64,000 bases of DNA from Silicimonas sp. (GTDB taxonomy: Bacteria; Pseudomonadota; Alphaproteobacteria; Rhodobacterales; Rhodobacteraceae): assembly GCA_022820365.1 (NCBI GenBank), contig JAJEFO010000053.1, forward strand, positions 1-64,000, read 5' to 3'. Position numbers and translations under genes: made by a program. The notes under the pieces were generated by a model, which saw only the letters and a program-made list of their open reading frames with translations, had not been told where the DNA came from and made no database searches. Of the stretch, positions 1 to 7,406 are shown piece by piece. How positions within the stretch are numbered: position 1 is the first letter of the stretch; every line of letters starts with the position of its first letter.

Positions 1-54
1 CGACGTGAACCCGGGTCCTGCAAAGCCCTCCGGGCATCCGCTCATGTCGTTCAT
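1..54 (-). CDS. Start of an unidentified gene, cut by the window edge
   Basis: An ATG at 54 on the minus strand follows a strong Shine-Dalgarno, AAGGAGG, six bases upstream. The frame then stays open to the window edge and encodes 18 residues beginning MNDMSGCPEGF. The ribosome site is the main evidence that this is a real start. The fragment is too short to assign a family. An inverted repeat at 102..121 lies in its upstream region. Confidence 0.5.
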   Translation of the reverse strand, partial: MNDMSGCPEGFAGPGFTS

Positions 55-101
55 GGCGTCCTCCTTGCATCCGGTGCGGCATGGATTGCGTCGTGACACT
101 C

Positions 102-121
102 ACGCGTCCTGACAGACGCGT
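102..121. promoter_or_regulatory. Short inverted repeat upstream of the edge gene
   Basis: ACGCGTC and GACGCGT form a perfect 7-base inverted repeat with a 6-base spacer, about 50 bases upstream of the minus-strand start at 54. It could be an operator or a weak stem-loop. No matching promoter elements were recognised and nothing else was seen between 55 and 209. Confidence 0.25.
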
Positions 122-209
122 CGTTGCCATCCACGTGACGAAGCCTGCGCGATGTTTCCGTATTGTTCAAGCCTGAATGTTGCGTTGGTTGCTCGTTCAT
201 GCGGCAGGA

Positions 210-461
210 TCACCTCGCCGCGCGCGGAATTTGGGCAGTCTTGAAGGGGCGGCTACTACGCGCAGGACGACGCGACGCACCGCGAGGCGAATCGAGCACC
301 TGCCGGGCCGTGCGCGCCAGCTTTTGGACAGCCCGCCGACAGCCTGCTGCATTCTCGAATGTTCACTGGTCAAATGGCGTCCGATCATTCTCCGCCGCAA
401 GACGCCCAATCTCGGTGAGCATGCGATCTCGGCCATGCCTGCGCATGTCTTGGCCGCTCAC
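210..461 (-). pseudogene. Decayed small gene downstream of brnA
   Basis: From a GTG at 461 the minus strand reads VSGQDMRRHGRDRML, then LTEIGRLAAEN, then TPFDQ, and meets a TGA at 363-365. The same frame continues with TFENAAGCRRAVQKLARTAR to a second TGA at 210. The pattern 'LTEIGRLAAEN...P..Q.TFE..AG' resembles a short helical segment known from small hypothetical DNA-associated proteins. The similarity is from memory and is weak. It starts about ten bases after the brnA stop, in the same direction. Best read as a remnant with an in-frame stop; it could instead be chance open frame in GC-rich DNA. Confidence 0.3.
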
Positions 462-470
462 CCATCGACT

Positions 471-776
471 TTATCGATCGACGGCTTTCAGCATCGCCTT
501 TCGCAGAATGGCATTCATTCGGGACTGATAGCCAGCGCCTCCCTTCTTCAGCCAAGCCAGGACATCAGCATCCACACGTGTCGTAATCTGTTTCTTGATG
601 GGGCGATAAAGTTCCTTCCGCTGCATTTCCGCTTGTTGGGCCTCGGTTAGTTCGGGAATGTCACTGGTGTCGATCTGCTCGTCTGGCATTGCTTCCAGCC
701 GTTCAAGCTCTGCCAACCGCCCAGGCGTAGGCTTGGGCAGATTGTCCAATGAGTAGCTAACAGATTTCGCTTTCAT
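471..776 (-). CDS. brnA: BrnA family antitoxin
   Basis: A 101-residue protein of the BrnA type, the antitoxin of the BrnT/BrnA type II toxin-antitoxin family. The C-terminal half carries the family signature: the run KKQITTRVDADVLAWLKKGG, then GYQSRMNAILRKAM, a ribbon-helix-helix segment that dimerises and binds DNA. The N-terminal half is acidic and should wrap the toxin. In intact loci brnT lies directly upstream and brnA starts inside its end. That arrangement is preserved here (brnA ATG at 776, toxin frame ending at 757), but the toxin is broken. BrnA normally represses its own operon, so the remaining protein may still act as a DNA-binding regulator. Family call is firm. Confidence 0.85.
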   Translation of the reverse strand: MKAKSVSYSLDNLPKPTPGRLAELERLEAMPDEQIDTSDIPELTEAQQAEMQRKELYRPIKKQITTRVDADVLAWLKKGGAGYQSRMNAILRKAMLKAVDR

Positions 777-1061
777 ATCGCTTCCTTTCTGCAGCGGTCG
801 CCTTTCGGGTTGAAATGATGCGAGTCACTTCTACCTCTTCCGGTTCGTTTCTTTCGATCCAGGTATGTGCCACCAAAATCACTGTTACACCGTAGAATTG
901 ACCGATGGTTTCCAGCGGTGCTTCCCGCGCTCGATCCGGTCCTGTCGTGTCCTGTGCAGAGGGTCGAGGAACACCTGGCCCGCGTCTTCAAAGCTGATGC
1001 CGTGCTTGCAACGGTTCGATTCGGCTTTTTCAGGATCTCAAATGACTCGAACATTTGACAC
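757..1061 (-). pseudogene. brnT: BrnT family toxin, broken by a stop and a frameshift
   Basis: Minus-strand frames together spell a nearly complete BrnT ribonuclease toxin. From a GTG at 1061 the reading is VSNVRVI, a TGA at 1038-1040, then DPEKAESNRCKHGISFEDAG and onward to KHRWK. At 909-911 the frame must shift by one base to continue as TIGQFYGVTVILVAHTWIER and RIISTRKATAAERKRYESEI. The TGA sits where relatives usually have Trp (..WD.EK..), consistent with a TGG to TGA change, and the shift is consistent with loss of one A from an A run. Two separate lesions make sequencing error less likely. The end overlaps brnA by 20 bases, as in intact loci. No active toxin is expected. Confidence 0.75.
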
Positions 1062-1380
1062 TACAACATCATAACTACAAAATTGTGCTTATCAAGACCG
1101 TCTCTACGCACATCGATCCATCACGCGCTCGCTGCCGTGCAGCACGACCGCAACACGAAAGCACCACAGGTCCGGCCATGGCAGGATCCAAGTTTTGCCT
1201 TCACAGCCCAACAGCGACACCGCAAACCCTCGAATACGAATGGTGGCACCATCCGTGCAGCAGTTGATGCGTCATTTGCGACGCACTTTCAGCACCGCGG
1301 GAGCGGGCCGAACGGGTTGGTCGTAGCCATGTCGGCAGCAAGCTTGATTGCGACCACGACCGCATCTATGTCGCCACTCG
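1062..1380. other. Intergenic stretch, no gene seen
   Basis: About 320 bases between the brnT remnant (minus strand) and the copper chaperone (plus strand). It should hold two divergent promoters, but no convincing -35/-10 pair or operator was picked out. Open frames here lack ribosome sites and family features. Confidence 0.5.
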
Positions 1381-1845
1381 ATGCTTAAACGGAATTCAGT
1401 TCGTTTCGTTGTCCTTCTGGGCCTGCTCCCGGGCAACCCGTTGCTTGCCGGAGACATAGAGATTTTCGATCCGTATGCGCGCGCCTCACGTCCCGGGGCA
1501 CCGACCGGTGCGATATTCATGTCGATCCAGAATACCGGCACGCTCGCAGATCGCCTGGTGGTCGCAAAGTCGCCAGCTGCCGCGGTGGTCCAGATCCATA
1601 CGCATTTCGAAGAGAGCGGCATCATGAAGATGCGAGAGGTCCAGGCAGGCATACCGGTTCCGGCGGGCGGTACGCACACGCTGGCACGCGGTGGCGACCA
1701 CGTGATGCTGATGGGCGTGATGCAGGAACTCGTTGACGGCGAGACCGTGTCACTGACGCTGGTCTTCGAAGTCGCTGGCGAAGTCACAATCGAGGTTCCG
1801 GTCGACAACGCGCGTGGCCAGCCGGCAAGAAGCGCGGAACAATAG
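1381..1845 (+). CDS. Copper chaperone PCu(A)C family, periplasmic
   Basis: A 154-residue exported protein of the PCu(A)C family, which delivers Cu(I) to the Cu-A or Cu-B centre of cytochrome oxidase. The N-terminus (KRNSVRFVVLLGLLPG then LLAG) is a signal peptide. The copper ligands of the family are visible: a His and Met pair in the region IHTHFEESGIMKM and a second pair in GDHVMLMG. The ATG at 1381 puts the basic residues directly ahead of the hydrophobic core; an upstream in-frame TTG at 1348 would add 11 residues and lacks a ribosome site. No SenC/Sco gene lies beside it. It ends 13 bases before the convergent cobB stop. Confidence 0.88.
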   Translation: MLKRNSVRFVVLLGLLPGNPLLAGDIEIFDPYARASRPGAPTGAIFMSIQNTGTLADRLVVAKSPAAAVVQIHTHFEESGIMKMREVQAGIPVPAGGTHTLARGGDHVMLMGVMQELVDGETVSLTLVFEVAGEVTIEVPVDNARGQPARSAEQ

Positions 1846-1858
1846 AAGAAATCCGTGC

Positions 1859-2560
1859 TCAAGCGTTCAGGAGACGTTCGACCCAGTGAGGCACGCTTTG
1901 GGTTGCCGGCCCCTCGATTCTCTCGTGGAAGAGCTCCGAGATTTCTGACGGGGCAAGGTTGATTTCGATCGTATGTGCGCCCGCCCTTCTGGCCTCGCTG
2001 ACGAATCCTGCCGCCGGATGGACCTGGCCGCTTGTTCCAATGGCGGCGAAAACATCGGTCGTATCAAGATGCCTGGCGATCTCGTCGAGCGCATGCGGAA
2101 CTTCGCCGAACCAGACGACGTCCGGCCGGGTGGCAGGCTGCGAGCATTCGGGACACGGGTCGGTGGCATGCATTTCCATGGGCGCATCCCATCCGGCACC
2201 GCAGGATGCGCAGGTCGCGCGGTCCAGCCTGCCATGCATGTGAATCGCGACGGTGCCCGCCGCTTCATGAAGCGAGTCGACGTTTTGCGTGATGATCACG
2301 ACTTCGCCCGGATAGTCCTTTTCAAGCCTCGCAAGTGCGGCATGCGCCCCGTTCGGCTTCGCTCCGGCAGCGTTCTTTCGCCGGGCATTGTAGAAGTCGT
2401 GAACCTTGGCCGGGTCGCGCCGGAATCCCTCCGGCGTGGCCACTTCGTTCAAGTCGTATCGCGTCCAGACACCTCCTTTGTCACGGAAAGTCCCAAGCCC
2501 GCTCTCGGCCGAGACGCCAGCGCCGGTCAGTACGACTATCTTGCCGGGGTTTCTGTCCAT
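1859..2560 (-). CDS. cobB: NAD-dependent protein deacylase, sirtuin CobB type
   Basis: A 233-residue sirtuin that removes acyl groups from lysine side chains using NAD. Visible motifs in order: GAGVSAESG at residues 13-21, TQNVD at 91-95, HMHG with the catalytic His109, a four-Cys zinc site (CASC and CPEC), then GTS and EINL for NAD binding. Tyr57 and Arg60 in FYNARR match the Tyr/Arg pair that gives desuccinylase activity in class III sirtuins, so both acetyl and succinyl groups are likely substrates. It is divergent from pth with about 90 bases between the starts. Confidence 0.93.
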   Translation of the reverse strand: MDRNPGKIVVLTGAGVSAESGLGTFRDKGGVWTRYDLNEVATPEGFRRDPAKVHDFYNARRKNAAGAKPNGAHAALARLEKDYPGEVVIITQNVDSLHEAAGTVAIHMHGRLDRATCASCGAGWDAPMEMHATDPCPECSQPATRPDVVWFGEVPHALDEIARHLDTTDVFAAIGTSGQVHPAAGFVSEARRAGAHTIEINLAPSEISELFHERIEGPATQSVPHWVERLLNA

Positions 2561-2652
2561 GTCCGGACCATGTTAACGGGTGGCGGCAAGCGCGGGAAGC
2601 GCATTGGCAGCCGTGTCCCTTGCGGCATCGGTCGGCAGATCAGGATAGGCAC

Positions 2653-3333
2653 ATGAAACTCTTCGTCGGACTTGGCAATCCCGGACCCAAGTATGCCGGG
2701 CATCGGCACAATGTCGGCTACATGGTGGTCGACAGGATTGCCGCCGATCACGGTTTTGGCGGGTGGAGATCGAAGTTCCAGGGACAGGTCAGCGAAGGCC
2801 GGCTGGGATCTGACAAGGTCATGCTGCTGAAGCCCGAAACTTTCATGAACAATTCGGGTCAGGCGGTTGGCGAAGCCCAGCGATTCCACAGGCTGGCGCC
2901 GGAAGACGTGATCGTGTTCCATGACGAGATCGACCTGGCGCCGGGCAAGATGCGCATAAAGCTCGGCGGCGGCCATGCAGGTCACAATGGCCTGCGCTCA
3001 ATTGATGCCCATGTCGGCAACGACTACCAGCGCGTCAGGATCGGTGTCGGACATCCCGGCCGGAAAGATGCTGTGCATATCCACGTGCTGAAAGACTTTG
3101 CAAAGTCGGATCAGGCTTGGCTGGAAGATCTGCTAACGGGAATCTCCGACGGTGCACCCTTTCTGACCGAAGGCGACGTCGACAAGTTCCGCAATGCCGC
3201 AGCTCGCCGTTTGGCACGTCCAGCCGAGAAGGCCGACACCGCACCGCGACGACAATCGCCGACTCCAGCGTCGCCGGTCGCCGGCGATGACCGATCTGCG
3301 CTGCAGAAGCTTCTCGACAGGTTTCGGCGATAG
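2653..3333 (+). CDS. pth: Peptidyl-tRNA hydrolase
   Basis: A 226-residue Pth enzyme, which frees tRNA from peptidyl-tRNA that has dropped off the ribosome. Conserved elements are GLGNPG near the N-terminus, the catalytic His in RHNVGYM, the Asn in MNNSGQAV, the Asp in FHDEIDL and the Asn in HAGHNGLRS. The ATG at 2653 places GLGNPG at residues 6-11, as usual. The last 40 residues form a Pro/Arg-rich tail with LQKLLDRFRR at the end, an extension common in alphaproteobacterial Pth. No rplY neighbour is present, although the two genes are often adjacent. Confidence 0.95.
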   Translation: MKLFVGLGNPGPKYAGHRHNVGYMVVDRIAADHGFGGWRSKFQGQVSEGRLGSDKVMLLKPETFMNNSGQAVGEAQRFHRLAPEDVIVFHDEIDLAPGKMRIKLGGGHAGHNGLRSIDAHVGNDYQRVRIGVGHPGRKDAVHIHVLKDFAKSDQAWLEDLLTGISDGAPFLTEGDVDKFRNAAARRLARPAEKADTAPRRQSPTPASPVAGDDRSALQKLLDRFRR

Positions 3334-3504
3334 TCTGCCTCTGACTAATGTCTCGTTCACCCGCTGCACGCAATCTGCAATTTCCGCGGCGCCAGGCACG
3401 CTTCGAACGATGCAGGCCGCGACAATGCAGTCATTCACAGTTGCCCCGCGACGCTGTATCCTTGAGCTGCGGTCGTACGGCCACCATCGGACCAGGAGCC
3501 TTTC

Positions 3505-3879
3505 ATGAACAAAGATCCCTCGATCAACGTCCTTGGCGACCTGCTGGAATCCTGCTCGACCGATCCCGTCACCGGGTTCTTCCGGGACGGATGCTGCAAC
3601 ACCTGTCGCGAGGATCAGGGAAGTCACACCGTCTGCGCGATCATGACCGCAGAGTTCCTGGCCTATTCGAAATATGTCGGCAACGACTTGTCGACTCCGC
3701 GCCCGGAGTTCCACTTTGCCGGACTGAAACCGGGAGATGCGTGGTGCCTCTGCGCGGGGCGCTTCCTGCAAGCTGCGGACGAAGGCGCCGGCCCGCTGAT
3801 ACGGCTTGCTTCAACGCACCGCAAGGCGCTGGACATCGTGCCGCTGGAAATCCTGACGGAGCACGCCACGGACGAATGA
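3505..3879 (+). CDS. DUF2237 family protein
   Basis: A 124-residue protein of the DUF2237 family, whose function is not known. Hallmarks are CSTDPVTGFFRDGCCNT near residue 17, GSHTVCAIMT, the stretch NDLSTPRPEF and KPGDAWCLCA, followed by ALDIVPLEIL near the end. The conserved Cys residues (CC and WCLC) suggest metal binding or redox chemistry; this is inference. The gene stands alone between pth and the convergent ATP synthase operon. Confidence 0.88.
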   Translation: MNKDPSINVLGDLLESCSTDPVTGFFRDGCCNTCREDQGSHTVCAIMTAEFLAYSKYVGNDLSTPRPEFHFAGLKPGDAWCLCAGRFLQAADEGAGPLIRLASTHRKALDIVPLEILTEHATDE

Positions 3880-3924
3880 CCCGTCCGGTCAAACGGCAGC
3901 TGCAATTTCGGGAACCTGGCGCAA

Positions 3925-3944
3925 GGTCCGCATTGCAACGGACC
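3925..3944. terminator. Weak stem-loop between DUF2237 and atpF
   Basis: GGTCCG and CGGACC form a perfect 6-base stem around an 8-base loop, midway between two convergent genes. There is no clear T tract on either side, so it is only a candidate terminator. Confidence 0.3.
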
Positions 3945-3984
3945 ATGCTTCTTCCTGCGCGCCGAAACGAACCGGCGAGCAGAG

Positions 3985-4557
3985 CTATTGCAGTTTAGCC
4001 TCGACGGTCGCGATCGCCTCGTCGATCATTTCACTCGCCCGATCCGCGCTGATCTCTTCGGCAATGAGCTTGCCAGCTGCAGAAACCGCGATCTTGACGG
4101 CTTCCTCGCGCACCTGCTTGACCGCGCGTTGCTCTGCAGAGGCAATCTGCTCCTGCGCGGCCTGGATCCGCCGCTCGATCGCGAGGGCAAGGTTCTTCCT
4201 GGCTTGTTCCGTGGCCTCTTCGGCACTTTCCTTCGCAGCAGCAATGATGCGCTCGGAATGATCTCCGACCTCACGCTGCTTGCTTTCGAATTCTGCAAGG
4301 ATCGATTCCGCTTCCTCCCGGAGCGCGCGGGCCTCGTCCAGTTCCTCCTGAATGCCGGCCGCCCGCTTGTCGAGAAGTCCGGCGACCAGGGACGGCACCT
4401 TGTAGTAGACGAGTACGCCAATGAACAGCAGGAACGCGAGCGTGACGATAAAGTCAGTGTTGGAAAGTTTGTAGAAATCGAGCGAAAACGGGTTCTTCGA
4501 AGCGGCAGCGGCGGGCGTTGCTGGAAGGAGGGCAAGCAGGGAAAGCACTCTCGTCAT
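3985..4557 (-). CDS. atpF: ATP synthase F0 subunit b
   Basis: A 190-residue b subunit, part of the peripheral stalk that ties F1 to F0. An N-terminal hydrophobic stretch (LSLLALLPATPAAAA) looks like the cleavable presequence-like start found in Rhodobacterales b subunits. The membrane anchor is near residues 33-53 (DFIVTLAFLLFIGVLVYYKV), followed by a long charged coiled coil rich in Glu, Lys and Ala. The ATG at 4557 lies four bases after the stop of the b' gene. It is the last gene of the F0 operon in this direction; the F1 genes are not in the window, which is normal for alphaproteobacteria. Confidence 0.93.
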   Translation of the reverse strand: MTRVLSLLALLPATPAAAASKNPFSLDFYKLSNTDFIVTLAFLLFIGVLVYYKVPSLVAGLLDKRAAGIQEELDEARALREEAESILAEFESKQREVGDHSERIIAAAKESAEEATEQARKNLALAIERRIQAAQEQIASAEQRAVKQVREEAVKIAVSAAGKLIAEEISADRASEMIDEAIATVEAKLQ

Positions 4558-4561
4558 CGCG

Positions 4562-5098
4562 CTATCCCTCCATCTGCGCGGCCACCGCCGCGTCCACTGC
4601 CGCACCGTCAACCTGGACGCCCAGTGCTGCAACGACTTCGCTAGCCGCACTGCGCGCAACGTCGCGAACGGCCTCCGCGGCGCTCTTGCGAATCTCGTCG
4701 ATGCGAACTTCGCTCTCGGCGGTCCTGGCAGCGATTTCGGCATCGGCCTTTTCAATTGCCGCATCAACCTCGGCCTGCATTTCGGCCTTGGCTTCGGCAG
4801 CAATCCGGCCCGCCTCGGCCCTGGCTTCGGCGAGGGCCTTCTCGTACGCCTCTTCGGCGTTGGCTGCCTTCTGCTTCAGTTCCTCCGCAGTCGCGATGTC
4901 GCTCGTGATCGCACCCTGTCGGGCAGCAAGCACTTCGGCGATCCTGGGCAACGCCACCCGGGACAGAACGAGATAGATCACCACAAGCGTGACCACGAGC
5001 CAGAAGATCTGGTTCGGGAACGTGGAGAAGTCGAGCTGCGGCATGCCGACCGAACTCTCGGCGGCACCGTTGGCAGCGTCTGTGGCCTCTGTCGCCAT
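4562..5098 (-). CDS. atpX: ATP synthase F0 subunit b' (second b-type subunit)
   Basis: A 178-residue b' subunit, which pairs with subunit b to make the heterodimeric stalk of photosynthetic and alphaproteobacterial ATP synthases. One membrane segment lies at about residues 27-47 ([20 protein letters not shown]) and the rest is an Ala/Glu/Lys coiled coil. The ATG at 5098 has GGAGG upstream; the frame extends five residues further without a better site. The gene sits between atpE and atpF, the usual order. Confidence 0.93.
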   Translation of the reverse strand: MATEATDAANGAAESSVGMPQLDFSTFPNQIFWLVVTLVVIYLVLSRVALPRIAEVLAARQGAITSDIATAEELKQKAANAEEAYEKALAEARAEAGRIAAEAKAEMQAEVDAAIEKADAEIAARTAESEVRIDEIRKSAAEAVRDVARSAASEVVAALGVQVDGAAVDAAVAAQMEG

Positions 5099-5176
5099 GG
5101 CCAGCCTCCTCAAACCTTGTTGTCATCTCCCGGACGACTCTCGCGAGCATCCGGTGCGAAAGGATGTCGAGGAGTC

Positions 5177-5413
5177 CTAGACGGCGAACATCAGCAGCAG
5201 TGCGACGAGGAACGAGAAGATCCCGAGAGCCTCCGAAAACGCGATGCCGATGAACATCGTTGCCATCTGCCCGGGAGCCGCCGACGGGTTGCGCAGCGCA
5301 CCGGAAAGATAGTTTCCAACGACATGGCCCACACCGACTGCGGCCCCGCCCATGCCCGTACAGGCCAGGCCGGCGCCAATATAGGCTCCCATTTGTACGA
5401 CGTCACCTTCCAT
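5177..5413 (-). CDS. atpE: ATP synthase F0 subunit c
   Basis: A 78-residue proteolipid that forms the rotor ring of ATP synthase. Two hydrophobic helices flank the polar loop ALRNPSA. The proton-carrying acidic residue is Glu61 in [10 protein letters not shown]. The Gly-rich first helix ([17 protein letters not shown]) allows tight packing. Length matches alphaproteobacterial c subunits. Confidence 0.96.
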   Translation of the reverse strand: MEGDVVQMGAYIGAGLACTGMGGAAVGVGHVVGNYLSGALRNPSAAPGQMATMFIGIAFSEALGIFSFLVALLLMFAV

Positions 5414-5467
5414 TTGTACTCTCCTTGCGTTGGAAGTGTTTCCTGTGGCGGTCGACCCGCCGTTGAT

Positions 5468-6223
5468 TCAGTGATGCGGATGCAGCGCGTCCCTCAGATA
5501 GACACACGTGAGGATGGCGAACACGTAGGCTTGGATGAACGACACGAGCGTCTCGAGCGCGTAGATCGCCGTGATCGCGAGAACCGACAGCGGAGAGATT
5601 GCGGCAATGGCCGCAAAGGTCGCAAAGACCTTTATCACCGCATGGCCGGCCATCATGTTGCCCGCAAGCCGGATCGAGTGACTGACCGGCCGCACGAAGT
5701 AGCTGATGACTTCGATGATCGCGAGGATCGGGCGCAGCACGAGCGGTGCCGCCTGGATCCAGAAAAGCCCGAAGAAGCCTGCGCCGTTCTTGACGAACCC
5801 GATGACGGTGACCGTCAGGAAGACCACGATTGCCATGACGGCCGTGACCGCGATGTGGCTGGTCGTCGTGAATGACAGCGGCAAGAGACCCAGAAAGTTC
5901 GAGAACACGATGAACATGAACAGGGTCATTATGTAGGGGAAATAGCGAATCCCGTCCTTGCCCACGACATCCTCGACCATCCTGTACACAAAGCCGTAAG
6001 CGAGTTCCGCAATCGACTGGGTCCGCGTCGGCACCAGCGCCCGGCCCCGCGTGCCCAGAACGAGAAGCGCCACGACGCAGAGGACGGCGAGCGCCATCCA
6101 GAAGGTCACGTTGGTAATCGTGACGATGCCTACCGGCCCGTCGCCGAAGAGCGGCTTGACGATGAACTGGTCCATTGGATGGAACGCCAGTCCGCCTTCC
6201 TCTCCGTTTGTTTCGGTCGCCAC
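5468..6223 (-). CDS. atpB: ATP synthase F0 subunit a
   Basis: A 251-residue integral membrane subunit that provides the proton half-channels next to the c ring. The essential Arg lies in [12 protein letters not shown], and the C-terminal helices contain [17 protein letters not shown]. The sequence ends in a His-rich tail (LHPHH). The start at 6223 lies one base beyond the atpI stop, which implies coupled translation. Confidence 0.96.
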   Translation of the reverse strand: MATETNGEEGGLAFHPMDQFIVKPLFGDGPVGIVTITNVTFWMALAVLCVVALLVLGTRGRALVPTRTQSIAELAYGFVYRMVEDVVGKDGIRYFPYIMTLFMFIVFSNFLGLLPLSFTTTSHIAVTAVMAIVVFLTVTVIGFVKNGAGFFGLFWIQAAPLVLRPILAIIEVISYFVRPVSHSIRLAGNMMAGHAVIKVFATFAAIAAISPLSVLAITAIYALETLVSFIQAYVFAILTCVYLRDALHPHH

Positions 6224-6224
6224 G

Positions 6225-6554
6225 TCAGTCCCTCTGCTTGTCGTCCCCGGACGCGTCCGGCGGCTGAATTTCCTTTGCCGTGTGCATCATGGTCCTGATG
6301 CCAGCGGCGAACCCGAAGAGCGTGAAGACGATCATCAGCCACGGCACCGTGCCGAAAAGAGCGTCAAGGCCGAAGCCGATCCCGAAACCGATCCCCAGCC
6401 CCACGACCAGTTCGAGAACCATGCGCCAGGCCACATGCGCCTGGGAATAGTGCTCGTCCTGGTGGCGTTTCGGCGCATCCTTGTCGCGCCTTTCCGCGAG
6501 CTTCGCGTCCAGCGCCTCAAGCCGGGCCTTCCGATCCTCCTCGGCTGCGGCCAT
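6225..6554 (-). CDS. atpI: ATP synthase assembly protein AtpI/AtpZ type
   Basis: A 109-residue small membrane protein at the head of the F0 operon. It has a charged N-terminal part and two hydrophobic helices rich in Gly ([19 protein letters not shown] and [13 protein letters not shown]). Proteins of this kind help assemble the c ring or bind magnesium. As the first gene of a minus-strand operon, its promoter should lie between 6555 and 6760, facing the ArsR gene. Confidence 0.88.
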   Translation of the reverse strand: MAAAEEDRKARLEALDAKLAERRDKDAPKRHQDEHYSQAHVAWRMVLELVVGLGIGFGIGFGLDALFGTVPWLMIVFTLFGFAAGIRTMMHTAKEIQPPDASGDDKQRD

Positions 6555-6762
6555 GCCAAAAACACCCCGTGAGAGTTCCAGCGCTGTCTAGGTAGGGAAG
6601 CAAGGCAAGTCAAGCGACCGCGAGTCACAGGTGATGGACAGGCAACCATTTGATTCAAAACGATTAACTACGGCAACCACAGGATGGACCGGGATCGTCC
6701 GCAAGAACGGCATATTCAACCTTCCGGTTGACGGTCTGGCGGTTTGCACGGCAGATGCAGCC

Positions 6763-7089
6763 ATGAAACCGGCACTCGACGCCATATTTCATGCGCTTGC
6801 GGACCCGACGCGCCGGCAAATCCTCACCATGCTTCTCGAGGACGACATGGCGGTCACGGACGTGGCAGAGCCCTTCGACATGTCGCTGGCCGCGATCTCC
6901 AAGCATCTCCGCGTGCTGGTTCACGCCGGATTGGTCAGCCAGGAACGGCGAGGTCGGGTCACCTGGTGCCATCTTGAGCCGCAAGCCCTCAAGGACGCCA
7001 GCGTCTGGATGCAGGGCTTTGGCCAGTTCGAGCCGGTTGACCTGGATGCATTCGAGGCGTTTCTGGAGCGCGAACTGGACCAGCAGTAA
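6763..7089 (+). CDS. ArsR family winged-helix regulator
   Basis: A 108-residue helix-turn-helix regulator. It opens with DAIFHALADPTRRQILTML, the usual first helices of the ArsR group, and the recognition helix is in DMSLAAISKHLRVLVHAGLV. The wing follows as RRGRVTWCHLEPQAL. It lacks the paired Cys of metal-sensing ArsR proteins, so it is more like the branch that sits beside SRPBCC/AHSA1 genes; no such partner is seen. The ATG at 6763 fits the family; an in-frame ATG at 6631 would add 44 unrelated residues. Target unknown. Confidence 0.82.
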   Translation: MKPALDAIFHALADPTRRQILTMLLEDDMAVTDVAEPFDMSLAAISKHLRVLVHAGLVSQERRGRVTWCHLEPQALKDASVWMQGFGQFEPVDLDAFEAFLERELDQQ

Positions 7090-7406
7090 GGCGCCCACGC
7101 GTTCCGCGGACCAAGCTCCAGTCGTCGCAGAGCGCCGCGGTCAGGTCAATGCGTTGTGGTTGACTCGCAAGGCGGCCTGTCTTCCAGGCAAGCGCGAGCT
7201 GCGGCAAGCCGCGAATTCACCGTCCCTGCATTGCGCCTCGCTGATGCCTCGAATGCTCGTAAGGAATGCGCAGGTCCCCGACAAGCACCGCTGCCGGAAC
7301 GTCGCATTCTGGAAGCGAATTTTCTGCTTGTTCCCGACATTCGCCCAATTCCGCCATGTCCAATTCCGCAGGTGACGCGAATTTCGCGCCGTGATATCAT
7401 GCATCC
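7090..7406. other. Intergenic stretch, no gene seen
   Basis: About 317 bases between the ArsR gene and the repeat-containing gene. It ought to contain the promoter of the latter. No convincing promoter, operator, RNA gene or terminator was recognised. Confidence 0.45.
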
